Assembly (NCBI GenBank): GCA_910588855.1
Contig: CAJUSR010000011.1
Span: 1-64,000, forward strand
Direction: 5' to 3'
Source: an uncultured Kineothrix sp.
GTDB taxonomy: Bacteria; Bacillota; Clostridia; Lachnospirales; Lachnospiraceae
Length of the DNA: 64,000 bases
Each line of letters opens with the position of its first letter. Position 1 is the stretch's first letter. This document shows, piece by piece, positions 53,701 through 59,176 of the stretch. Position numbers and translations under genes: made by a program. The notes under the pieces are model-generated. The model made no database searches and was not told the origin of the DNA. It saw nothing but the letters and a program-made list of their open reading frames with translations.

Positions 53701-53830
53701 CTATAAGGTTTTGGCTTCGGTTATGGTATCGGATACGCCGCCGGGAGATATTGAACAGGATGTGAACGAAGCCCTTAGCGATTTCTTTGTGTTTACAATA
53801 GCAAAACTGAAAACGGATTTGGATTATTAA
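41738..53830 (+). CDS. Giant secreted beta-repeat surface protein
   Basis: About 4030 residues, the largest gene here by far. A signal peptide ends near residue 34 (SSVFAAGS). Low-complexity Gly/Pro/Asn/Asp/Glu repeats (about 95-275) follow, then an acidic stretch and three CxxC pairs at residues 322, 357 and 392 (numbered from GTG 41729). Most of the remainder (about 450-3200) is built from GG(I/V)(I/V)G-containing units typical of GLUG-like parallel beta-helix repeats. A set of beta domains ends the protein, finishing KLKTDLDY. There is no LPxTG motif, S-layer domain, choline-binding repeat or C-terminal membrane segment. Start: ATG 41738 is likely, with GTG 41729 and ATG 41732 also open. 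It probably associates with the SipW-dependent fibres. Confidence 0.85.
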   Translation: MRKSYRKMGNVLAMLLAGAVLLNNGGISSVFAAGSEISGNGTNRPLESVSLLAASAEAANEPAEGGETGNSNERTEQAVPEGGMSGEQQPEDNGSVGESQPGNDGAPGEEENSGNDGTFGEGNPGTGGTTEEGTPGNDGTPGNENPGTGGATEEGNPGNDGTSGNGKPGIDGTPEEGNPGNDGTPGGGNSGTGGATEEGNPGNDGTSGNVNPGTDGTPGEGNLGNDGTPGNGKPGNDGTPGEETPEEDGTDGEGKPGADGTTEEDEEKPDGEEIIDDADKTDTENNEEGAEESTSCIEDREHEYEEILSEDGIVTGYQCVFCQREIEEDIFESEGAALHVHTWNRAEGEIVPVCQTCYMQRLDCDGEDGHGIHIFVLMQEEGQPDKYYCAVCGMEKEILDEWDMTAELFYEIMGISILANSFSYGNEQSPLPTTILDLEAAQQQGQYQDKVFPVSNLADVMALYQLSQDGFDFKEYTVGFLMRSYVGDGGVVSSSNEWDLTPLKNDFKGLGTLNAPFRGTLTTYYTGGSLTFKTATPFLNYAATGATVSELQVSASIDNGDGDPVGAIAAHVVKDNGLDKIEVSNVSISGAIKNSGGAAGILFGEVVNDGSDGTPVQIQYINRGSSNEKEDIRLRASVEAQYAGGLVGKTDGLVEVHQTNVFPTGAITGSVYGGMLAGYLGTAGVLVIEGAESGLEVKVSGSGINGGIIGGIENGTIRQEGGKPIAITGTVEGTTAGGLAGKCTDTAIGLENLTIEAGVTGSGEAGGVIGNYTGNGTQAVGALDWCQLHHIKVSGNITGGSNAGGVAGLAQGSHFRIGKPQEASSFECIQVSGTVSAAGAAGGIIGTAKGEYIEVYHGAVSGSVADAAAIGGIIGRVGDNAAGGRSVVKVTSAMVSAGLNPGGSNKIQGGIFGEVCMDSMAAMDGEIQVDGLAIADSTPNKGFIAGKQEEALVYFEEGCSYTKPDTAGKDWVDDIGSYGGVYRNGGWGESDAFISYTDKEVKGNVPGGGSWTLDTEADVMRLAIVLNTQGRFGANCFGNTGKGALLSARYTLAPADGSFDLEGSGIYCLNRNDKGKDGAECFSGQLIGQGKTVFRLGNCTTYQSYLSLFPYAGNGAVFENITVDRSIQYAKNGAAGLAVYGSGNVAIRNVDVEMNLTSSQDASRYYYGGMFADYSAAKGTRLEISGSRIGGSFRIEQNGAGEDQKHYAGGLIAVYKEDGGSGSGLPVIKIDGLELAEKIATNSRFASGMITYINNQNTNRDRVALAMDGIHIEDGARLEINSGWGTSGFLGWGWYDIVPYKDAVTQESYSIKNLRVGNGTTAKDGPYFSTKGGFGGMVYVVTGRIQMKDTDILNATFTASGGGPNGLLFNDGRNALIELEGYRIAGEEVGQKKKSYPATSGKVEVTGAGGDFSDIVGKNNGDANNYKVGGIVNIISKGFEDDFITFENNAWGNGSGNTRYYYNLFGNSLDGEDAYLAGRQLDGGNMVITDADQIMVWHLSQYMDDSIRRFLSPYFVSGTVPAKNGNVVIQGMIDLKGKSYYPTPVENCTITGGKKAEIKFYGDKIQEGSNKRARDTREHYLIQSGLLLSESGAVTVQGDETDYLTLSGKASHVDTASGALFSRTIGGVKNIYRIRLDNLFIYDYRGALHGVGLLVGNITDNTTVDISWVETVNYQKVNGVYAGSALIGQVGTMRNGAMSTENLILDFTNINVGSGKNEGIFCAATLIDKHYYTDNTEKNRGRVWYLFTEEAYKGGNGTGTTREPFVDDIHGRNVYPLPYVTVGKELEQGIEYWNVDGEADLGIADWGGYLPYVCEGKGIRVNPKNASITEGCGTYEDPYQITSAKQLLALSRYLINGDKVRDLDGWQIRTVGDIVDADSNSVCDKGHGTAGLKTYKYGNLTDFPSRDDLRRAYYVIKDDIDFTGLSGATDRNAAIEFVGLGTDTYPFAGVIVGEKADGTRPTVILPYKKNNNSCANFGLVQYAKGAVVKDLEIVSRESVEPGYPDRSVTVITHVADMGGTVMACILGGDNIIDNVKTGSRIAIDGSNTAAGGYVGVVEQGSLILRHLEEEDLEGFRCGIWNTGNNGTMTEFGGSFSSSVYPYVSGAVGKVENGFVIYEGSDGNNEILPHEKKDIAGIYRHTALPFSNTYDVIRAERMAGEDINITWPSAGNFDCTVHTAAQLQLLSMAINSDAFSICGGYDAQGKDFGGYGEKAVCRKAEYNQVGRGNQCVGNPDYEKATQKDDNIYWYPYIYQYFKFGGITAEGSSQMGGTGFYQTLNTLNGQYKSRLNAVTSDIADTMTYHLVDAPGKGIEEADYDLSVYKRGFRGLGATYRIVSIDDSKKQYGVLKIKENGIYSDFRANFDGAGATVKAEMINDYAKDIHTAALFNDLLCAQERPVDYYIKDLAVTGIYHSSDYTDNNDVNYAVDRAAAVVGMMRRPWRMENITVLDADISSKGHGAGIVAWIAPGIKQNPDYHFSECQVLTKTKETVIRTKGGSCGGIIGVMALNVDETSRFQLVLNQCKVLGKDAISRVKIENEGNTAGIPGNTNNVNQERNARGRSGALIGHVGKRYDGNGNVRIGMDVAITGSGSGADVQYVTVDGADSTGGIIGEYYGCRKDENSPNVAIENVTVSDCILESKNMNATDYGGFGIGGIIGKLQREAKCDIAGTKVLNTDVRSTYGLETVDAGITAEQDKAPDGDVNAGGIVGYCYRDSRITINSVQVKGDLSNGGPQYEISSRLSYAGGIIGASLESVPNLGYVEGHVSSVVIENTEVSGMNIISDSRTRQDKEDDRASGNALKAAGGIIGQATMMNVNCKDMKVENCVIRSGKGSAGGVIGEAFHQNESKVETTLEGVVINQCEIGTNGSIAQISAGAGSGGVFGRLNASEDRGSQKLKTVNVTESVIYGQNVGGIAGMIEDGQQIGNIWSDKKQYPIKITGNKMLGYRTGGMFGLDKSKKMCFGNVEVEDNIILAARTDMDDSCAGGICGRKEARTTENNTNGITIRNNRIYSNNSNPAYQNAGGAFGYFDFQAETAEVYAYQTVTEGNDIGYYDMAGSVPAMGTLLADSSMSGQMQKIKDALTKAGAGKGKLWNGTGFTDTFLLLSEINIGDYAGYFGNLVGGYRGDGQAYFLMPTVKAPTMGIRPVVDVGTALSGSEGDKLLSHPYEYRKNIHVVYQDKDTTPGNTAAQYWGSSAADKERLFSQVNAQKVWEEYESAVSSGDADRLLDAYRLHITDNTGNTVGDMYHNTYRNKENKYVSQLQVQQGAGKKAPLPLVVLDTQYGTVDQMMSSIFALLTGAGGVHNSGNDGKDHVYDEGIGRIMDMSVTPMKVENGSIMANTNGTGSVICKRKNDRWEISYDEFDRMETDSDGNPTGDGTFSLLEVTYRQKDYGTIDGKTVDGEAVVLRIPVFVVERLTIDTYLKIVEGEVYNGDKAKANGISKEPLLANDSSYTLYMEYIYGSARERYSSDQKPLTISKTLSMTRKREDSGNTGDVQNVSFWPGTRLTLIDVCNSDKVYYYTVDGTEEIIKYELFKDSEGNAYQNKAIHMGEDDGLEVYEDENVFVTDGDEYRNVAVEKFLIVVDTSLVDEEIKLDARDISDYHITPILGSEEIMSRTNISEHTELQVTRQPGLTIRLEQEENPPYIEGAIQDGQEVSINGTFLVSGDLAYWTRVLYSPSTTIDSANHHKYLEMGIYLTDTNGNRVKLPDNTNISVNGNRLKPWQEEIKPETNLGSYVNRNEMYFYRDGNIRFPLDALKEIIREEMDKTYGRTNGKISDNVNIVLNFGNADLTDYAEDRYVVHLELLRIEDADYPAGGEVIDAYTDIVRARRKTDLACALETKDLMELGINTYQNQTPMPHTIQFDFKLDFNGIISNNASMNQQIADKYYTVTYHIMEKANRNGTPVYEPYMGNQLSLELVSPPSADSQQTLQKGISSVGTFANSVYVTYKFNWNEIDKGTKDAGHGVITRDLLLTVKDGAKMDLSNYKVLASVMVSDTPPGDIEQDVNEALSDFFVFTIAKLKTDLDY
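42030..42510 (+). repeat. In-frame low-complexity repeats in the giant gene
   Basis: Units of 12 to 18 residues around PGNDGTPGEGNPG, with partial Gly-x-y periodicity that is repeatedly broken, so not a true collagen helix. The near-identical 36-54-base DNA units make copy number likely to vary by slipped replication, and they open long spurious frames on both strands. Confidence 0.8.
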
Positions 53831-53847
53831 ATAAATTCGGATAATGT

Positions 53848-53985
53848 AAAAAAGAATCCTGCTTGCAGGATTCTTTTTTAACTTATAGGATTCGGGTGTC
53901 AAAAGGTCTTCCCGGCACCCGAATCCTTATAGGAAAGTCCTTCGCCAGAAGGACGTAAATTGATGAAGTGTCGAAGACACTTTTT
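53848..53985 (+). repeat. Interspersed palindromic repeat, copy 2, with nested palindrome
   Basis: It starts with a 30-base-plus palindrome, six A, GAATCCTGC-TT-GCAGGATTC and six T (53848-53879), which can terminate both the giant gene and the convergent EAL gene. The following module is split by 44 bases (53891-53934) containing a hairpin GGATTCGGGTG/CACCCGAATCC. TTATAGGA occurs at both edges (53883-53890 and 53927-53934). After it come GTCCTTC-GCCA-GAAGGAC and AAGTGTC-GAA-GACACTT. Removing the 44 bases restores the uninterrupted module seen in copies 1 and 3. Confidence 0.8.
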
Positions 53986-53989
53986 AACC

Positions 53990-55528
53990 TTATCCAACTC
54001 TTTGCATCATTTGTGTTAGGATATCCACATCTTTGGCAAAATCCTCAAAAGTCGGATAGTATTCCGAAGGACGGTATAAATTGCGTAGCATGGATTTGTT
54101 AAGCTGGTCAAAATGCCTTACACTAAGCGGTTTGGCAAAGAAATATCCTTGGGCGATATCACAGCCGATATCGGTAAGGAAATTGGCCTGCTGTAAAGAT
54201 TCCACGCCTTCCGTAATAACTGTAAGATCCAACTCTTTTGCCATAGCAATCAGGTAACGCAGAATAGTCAATCCCTCGTTGGAAGTGGAATTTTTCATTA
54301 AAAAACTTCGGTCTAGCTTAATGCGTTCAATCGGATAGTCTTTTAAAAGGTTTAGCGGAGAGTGTACGCTGCCGAAATTATCTATGCAAAGGGAAAAATT
54401 TTTTTCTCTTAATTTGGTGATGATATCCATCACTTCTTTTGTGGCATTAGCAACCCCTCTCTCAGGAAGTTCCAGAATAAGCAACTCTTTGGAAATTAAA
54501 TAAGAGTGCATCAGTTGTTCCAGTTTATCAATAAAAGCAGTTCCCTGAAGATGAATAGGTGAAATGTTCATGGCAATAGGAAGCGGTGTTATCTTATTAT
54601 CAATCCAGCGCCGGATGACCTTGCAGCACTCTTCCCACATATAGTAATCCAGTTTTTGGATTAGGGATGTATTTTCAAAAAGGGGAAGGAAGGCATAAGG
54701 GGAAAGAATTCCCTTGCCGGGGTAATCCCAGCGTACCAAAGCTTCCGCAGATACAATCTGGTAAGAGTGGAGGTCTATCATAGGCTGCAGATAAACAATA
54801 AATTTATGGTTATCCAAAGCTTCTTCCATTTCTACGCTCATTTTTTTATTTTCATTATAAGAACGTATAAGGGCTTCTGTGAAGTAAGCATAGTTTACCG
54901 TCTTCGGGTCGGTGACCGCTTTCTGGGCCAACAGTGTATAATTCATAATGTCCATCATGCTGTCACCGGTACGGCTGCAATCTATATAATAGATGCCGAA
55001 GATTGCGGTAACTGCAAAGGTGGGGGAATAATCCTTAAGCTTTGCGGTAATGGCGCCAATTATTTTCATAATTTCCTCTTCGGTGGTATCCCGGAGCAGG
55101 ATGCCGAACAAGTTGGAATTGACATGGGCATAAGTGGCATTGCCTGTTACGCTGTATTTTAACATTTCGGCAGTATAAACCATAACTTTATCGCCTTCAG
55201 AAGGACCAAAGAACTGGTTGATTTTCCCCAGATTCGAAATACTGAATCCAATCATGGTAAATACAGAGTCAGGAAAACGCTCAAAAAGGGAGGTACATCG
55301 GTTAATGAAATAATCGATATTGCCAATTTTTGTAACCGTATGGGTATATGCCGTTTTATTCAGAGAATCGACAGCACTTTCCAGACCCTGAATCTTATTT
55401 GCATAGTCATGCTCCAGATGGGTCATTTTTTCCGCTTTATATTTGTACTGGACATCTTTGACATAGAGCCGGTAACTAAGAAAACCTATAATCCCTATTA
55501 AAAAAAGTATCATAATAACATAGACCAT
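53990..55528 (-). CDS. Degenerate GGDEF-EAL domain protein
   Basis: A 512-residue membrane protein. One N-terminal helix (about 3-21) and a short coil lead to a GGDEF-like domain (about 65-215) whose signature is replaced by NSNLF (137-141), so it cannot make c-di-GMP. The EAL domain (about 232-480) keeps Glu262 (EAL), Asn321, Glu353, Asp383, Lys404, Glu440 and Gln460. The usual DDFG is Asp-Asn-Phe-Gly (383-386), with the second metal-linked Asp replaced. Activity may be reduced or lost, leaving a binding role. It is convergent with the surface operon and follows prs by 67 bases. Confidence 0.88.
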   Translation of the reverse strand: MVYVIMILFLIGIIGFLSYRLYVKDVQYKYKAEKMTHLEHDYANKIQGLESAVDSLNKTAYTHTVTKIGNIDYFINRCTSLFERFPDSVFTMIGFSISNLGKINQFFGPSEGDKVMVYTAEMLKYSVTGNATYAHVNSNLFGILLRDTTEEEIMKIIGAITAKLKDYSPTFAVTAIFGIYYIDCSRTGDSMMDIMNYTLLAQKAVTDPKTVNYAYFTEALIRSYNENKKMSVEMEEALDNHKFIVYLQPMIDLHSYQIVSAEALVRWDYPGKGILSPYAFLPLFENTSLIQKLDYYMWEECCKVIRRWIDNKITPLPIAMNISPIHLQGTAFIDKLEQLMHSYLISKELLILELPERGVANATKEVMDIITKLREKNFSLCIDNFGSVHSPLNLLKDYPIERIKLDRSFLMKNSTSNEGLTILRYLIAMAKELDLTVITEGVESLQQANFLTDIGCDIAQGYFFAKPLSVRHFDQLNKSMLRNLYRPSEYYPTFEDFAKDVDILTQMMQRVG

Positions 55529-55595
55529 ATGCTTTCCCCCTTATCAATAGTATGGAATATAACAGATTCGATTCAGGATTCGGCCTGGCGCTGTA

Positions 55596-56786
55596 TTAAT
55601 CTTCAAAATCGCCGCTTTTATATCTGGCAACAATACTTTGGATGCGCTCATTCGGATTGAGCAAATCGCTTATGGAAGCATCGTGGTTCAGAGTATCGAT
55701 AATATAGGCGATATATTTGCTCATGTCGCAGTTGATATACCATTCCCTTGACAGCAAATCCGGTGTCTGATAAATCAGGTTGGTAGTAAGCACCCTGTCG
55801 ATAATGCCATCGGCAAAGGCTTTGTCAAAACGGTCCAGACCATTGGTGAAAAGGCCGAAAGTAGCGCAGATAAAAACACGGTGCGCTTTTCTCTTTTTCA
55901 ACTCCGCTGCAACTTCCAAGGCGCTTTCGCCGGAGGAAATCATGTCGTCAATGATAATCATATCCTTGCCTTCTACGCTTGTTCCAAGAAATTCATGAGC
56001 TACGATAGGATTGCGACCATTTTCCACTCTCGTATAATCCCTGCGTTTATAAAACATACCCATGTCCAGACCGATAACATTCGCCATATAGATAGCCCGG
56101 CTCATACCGCCTTCGTCGGGGCTGATAACCATCATGTGGTTGGAATCCAATTCCAGCCCTTCTACATTTTGAAGGATACCTTTGATAAATTGATAGGTAG
56201 GCTGTACCGTTTCAAAACCATGAAGGGGAATTGCATTCTGCACCCTGGGGTCGTGGGCATCAAAGGTAATGATATTGTCTACCCCCATTGATACCATTTC
56301 CTGAAGGGCGAGGGCACAATCCAAAGATTCCCTTGAAGTCCTTTTATGCTGCCTGCTTTCATATAGGAAAGGCATGATGACCGTAATTCTTCTTGCTTTG
56401 CCGCCGACAGCAGCAATAATCCGTTTCAGATTCTGGTAATGGTCATCGGGAGACATGTGGTTTTCGTGTCCACACAAAGAATAGGTAAGGCTGTAATTTG
56501 CCACATCAATAAGAAGATATAAATCGGTACCGCGGACGGATTCTAAAATGATACCCTTTGCTTCGCCTGAACCAAACCGGGGAACCTTTGCCCCAAGGAT
56601 ATAGGAATCCCTTTGATAGCCGGCAAATGCAAGGCTGTCTTTGTGTTCGCTTTCCCGCTCTGTCCGCCATTTTACGAGGTAATAATCTACTTTCTCGCAC
56701 AGTGCCTGACAGCCTTCCAGAGGGATAATCCCCAGTGAGCCAACAGGAATGGTTTCCAAATTTCTCTTTTCTTCGCGTTTTGCCAT
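55596..56786 (-). CDS. prs: Ribose-phosphate pyrophosphokinase
   Basis: A 396-residue PRPP synthetase forming PRPP from ribose-5-phosphate and ATP. It belongs to the longer variant found in many Clostridia, with about 70 extra residues compared with Bacillus Prs at the ends. Motifs are the flexible-loop region MPFLYESRQHKRTSRESLDCALALQ, the ITFDAHDPRVQNAIPL segment and the PRPP loop MIIIDDMISSGES. It follows dnaI by 31 bases on the same strand. Catalytic residues look intact. Confidence 0.92.
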   Translation of the reverse strand: MAKREEKRNLETIPVGSLGIIPLEGCQALCEKVDYYLVKWRTERESEHKDSLAFAGYQRDSYILGAKVPRFGSGEAKGIILESVRGTDLYLLIDVANYSLTYSLCGHENHMSPDDHYQNLKRIIAAVGGKARRITVIMPFLYESRQHKRTSRESLDCALALQEMVSMGVDNIITFDAHDPRVQNAIPLHGFETVQPTYQFIKGILQNVEGLELDSNHMMVISPDEGGMSRAIYMANVIGLDMGMFYKRRDYTRVENGRNPIVAHEFLGTSVEGKDMIIIDDMISSGESALEVAAELKKRKAHRVFICATFGLFTNGLDRFDKAFADGIIDRVLTTNLIYQTPDLLSREWYINCDMSKYIAYIIDTLNHDASISDLLNPNERIQSIVARYKSGDFED

Positions 56787-56817
56787 GAAAGAATCCTCGC
56801 TTTCTTTACTCGTGCCG

Positions 56818-57795
56818 TTAATTACAGCTTTTTTGTTTATTGATTTTTTTATACATCCGTATATCCGGCCCGGAAAGTTTGCATATTGTATAATTGCTCG
56901 TTATCCGGGAAAAAATCCTGTCGGAATAACGGTTGCGTAATTCCTCCAAGGATAAATTGGTAGAGATAATCGTTGACTTTTTCCGCATATGCCTTTCGTT
57001 GAGACAAGAAAAAAGCTGGGAAGTTACAAAGTTATTCGTCAGCTCCGTTCCAAGGTCATCAATGATTAATAAATCGCATTGATAGAAATCTTCATAAAAA
57101 TTGTGAAGTTCTTCTTTATTTTTATAATCAAAAGAAAGGTGGGATAATGCCTCAAAAAATCCGACGGCACTGAAATAGATGACAGAATTGCCATTTTCCA
57201 GCAATTCCTTCGCAATGCATCCGGAAAGAAACGATTTACCTGTTCCCACTGTACCATAAAAAAAGAGATTATGGTAGTCGAAACCGAAATTTTGCACAAA
57301 TTTTTTACACTCTTCAACCGCATTCCTGAAACGGCTTAAATCTTCTCCCTGATAGTATTCATCGGATAAGGTAGAGAAATTTTCTTTTTCCAGGATGCGG
57401 CTTATATTGGATTGTTCATATAGAAGAGAAATCTCAGCCTGGCGAAAACAATGGCATTTCCTGCCGTCTATATATCCGGTATCCTTACAGTCCGGGCAAT
57501 CGTAGACAGGTTCCAAATAATCTGCCGGGAAGCCGGAGGCAGCAAGAAGGCTTGCTTTGCTCTCGGACAGGCTCCTGAGCAGATGCTTCAATTCACTAAT
57601 GGCAGATTCGTTTCCTTCTAACAGTTTCCGTCCTTGTTCTACGGAAATAGAAGCAATGGAATCGTCCATTTCCTTATATCCGTCTACATGGGCGTAAATA
57701 TGGGCTCGCCTTTCTTCTAAGAGGTGGCGGTTTTTGTTCTGCTTTTCTTCATAGGTACGGATGATGGCATCGTACTGGGTATTGTTCAATGGCAC
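56818..57795 (-). CDS. dnaI: DnaI/DnaC-type helicase loader
   Basis: A 325-residue AAA+ protein loading the replicative helicase. The N-terminal domain includes a zinc-type cluster CPDCKDTGYIDGRKCHC (about 119-135). The AAA+ domain has Walker A FYGTVGTGKSF (about 180-190), Walker B LLIIDDLGTE and the late RITSNYTICKLSGPDIR segment with an arginine finger. Located 14 bases after dnaD, the usual primosome pair. IstB-like transposase helpers share the fold, but the dnaD neighbour and zinc cluster decide for the loader. Confidence 0.9.
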   Translation of the reverse strand: MPLNNTQYDAIIRTYEEKQNKNRHLLEERRAHIYAHVDGYKEMDDSIASISVEQGRKLLEGNESAISELKHLLRSLSESKASLLAASGFPADYLEPVYDCPDCKDTGYIDGRKCHCFRQAEISLLYEQSNISRILEKENFSTLSDEYYQGEDLSRFRNAVEECKKFVQNFGFDYHNLFFYGTVGTGKSFLSGCIAKELLENGNSVIYFSAVGFFEALSHLSFDYKNKEELHNFYEDFYQCDLLIIDDLGTELTNNFVTSQLFSCLNERHMRKKSTIISTNLSLEELRNRYSDRIFSRITSNYTICKLSGPDIRMYKKINKQKSCN

Positions 57796-57809
57796 GATTA
57801 ATGTTCCCC

Positions 57810-58883
57810 CTAATTGCTTAATAATTCCTTTTCGAGAGCATCGAAATCATAGCTGTTTTGTTTGAACTGGTTAAATTTATTGGAAGACGCTGCTTTCGGC
57901 TGGGGTACGGCCCTGCTGCGCCGGAAAAGCTCGTCTGCCTTGGCAATATCTGATTTGTGGTGGACATTGGCCTGATACCAGCCGCTTAAAATACGGTCAG
58001 CATATTCAAAGCGGTGCTTGTCCGTGCTAAGGACCGTGCGCTCGCAGGCAGCATCAATAACGTCCATTTCATAGCCGAAGTCCTTAGTCCAGCGGTTGAT
58101 ATACTCTACTTCTTTTTTGGTAGGCATACTGGTCTTGCCCAATGCATTCATAATATTATAAACGGTTCTGTCATATTTGTAGGCGTATTTCTCCGCTTCT
58201 TTTGGGGTCGTAACACTGGCCTGGGCCCAGCTTATGGCAACTTTTTCTATGTAACGAAAGTCCTTCTTCCCCCGTTCTACACAATACTGTACGAGATAGT
58301 CTGTCAAATCCATTGAAAAGCCAAGCTTGTCCTGAATAAAGATAACCGTCTTGATTTCGGAAGGGGAGAGCGTCTTACCGATGTATTGCTCTACGATAAA
58401 TAAAAGCTGGGACGTTTCCTCATTGGATTTGAACTTTTTCAACTGATCCAGCGTATAGGACGGTTTCTCGTATGGGTTCTCCGCTGCAAGTTCCGTGCGG
58501 GGAACCGTGGCAGCTTCCTGCGGCAAAGATGCAGCCATAAGGGTGACTACAGGGGTAAAAGGCTTCCCGCCGGCGGCTCCTGTCGTTTTATTTAAATCAA
58601 GGAGATGGATACCGATTAAGCTTTTGGATTCGTCATATTCCAAAGAAAGAAGCCGGTTCTTCTCCCAATATTTTAAAGCCCGCAGGACATCCTTTTCCGT
58701 ATGGTTGAATTTGTCTGCAATGTCGGAAACGCTGGTAGGCAGATTGGCATTCATCATGCGGATAAGATAAAGATATACTTTTAATTGTGCATCGTTTGCA
58801 TCTTTCATATATTCATCTATAAAAATGTTAGATACCGCTGTTGCTTCCGTATAGTTGTCTTTGTATATTTTTAAACGGCCCAT
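57810..58883 (-). CDS. dnaD: DnaD-like primosome protein
   Basis: A 357-residue replication-restart/initiation protein. The N-terminal winged helix (about 15-105: NIFIDEYMKDANDAQLKVYLYLIRMMN...HTEKDVLRALKYWEKNRLLSLEYD) and one or two C-terminal DnaB_2 domains (about 150-320) contain the family signature near YINRWTKDFGYEMDVIDAACERT. A polar tail ends the protein. Longer than Bacillus DnaD (232), as is common in Clostridia. The promoter and an upstream cluster of DnaA-box-like sequences suggest regulation by the initiator. Confidence 0.9.
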   Translation of the reverse strand: MGRLKIYKDNYTEATAVSNIFIDEYMKDANDAQLKVYLYLIRMMNANLPTSVSDIADKFNHTEKDVLRALKYWEKNRLLSLEYDESKSLIGIHLLDLNKTTGAAGGKPFTPVVTLMAASLPQEAATVPRTELAAENPYEKPSYTLDQLKKFKSNEETSQLLFIVEQYIGKTLSPSEIKTVIFIQDKLGFSMDLTDYLVQYCVERGKKDFRYIEKVAISWAQASVTTPKEAEKYAYKYDRTVYNIMNALGKTSMPTKKEVEYINRWTKDFGYEMDVIDAACERTVLSTDKHRFEYADRILSGWYQANVHHKSDIAKADELFRRSRAVPQPKAASSNKFNQFKQNSYDFDALEKELLSN

Positions 58884-58933
58884 TTTTCCACCTGCCCTAC
58901 GTATATTGATTCCAATTTTTCAAAGCATGATGC

Positions 58934-58962
58934 ATTATATCACAACAAATATTAAATGCAAA
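58934..58962 (-). promoter_or_regulatory. Promoter of the dnaD-dnaI-prs operon
   Basis: On the minus strand TTTGCA (58962-58957), 17 bases, TATAAT (58939-58934) with TG one base before the -10. It begins 48 bases downstream of the nearest DnaA-box-like sequence. Confidence 0.6.
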
Positions 58963-59009
58963 TAGTAATTTTCCCGAAAAAATAACGGAGGCAGAATATG
59001 TGCTTTATT

Positions 59010-59176
59010 TGTGGAAAATGTGGAAAATGTGGACAGATTAGGGGAAATGGAATATGGAAATGGAAAAGGCTTATAAAATCTAAAGGATAGGAAAAAACAT
59101 GGGAAGCTTAATAAAAAAAGGATATCCACAGATTCTAAAAGAAAAAAATTTCAGAAAATGTGGATATTGTGGATAG
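59010..59176. promoter_or_regulatory. Cluster of DnaA-box-like 9-mers upstream of dnaD
   Basis: Three abutting 9-mers at 59010-59036 read TGTGGAAAA, TGTGGAAAA and TGTGGACAG. Two more abut at 59159-59176: TGTGGATAT and TGTGGATAG. One lies in the opposite sense at 59122-59130: ATATCCACA. The first two match the relaxed DnaA-box consensus TTWTNCACA exactly (reverse complement), the rest nearly. The exact nine-base phasing within each group is unusual for chance. The last box ends where the murC stop codon begins. Nothing else is visible in this 293-base gap. Confidence 0.6.

Noticed and set aside
59010..59176. Chromosomal origin (oriC)
   Set aside because: No dnaA, dnaN or other origin genes and no long AT-rich unwinding element next to the boxes. 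A regulatory or titration cluster is more likely.
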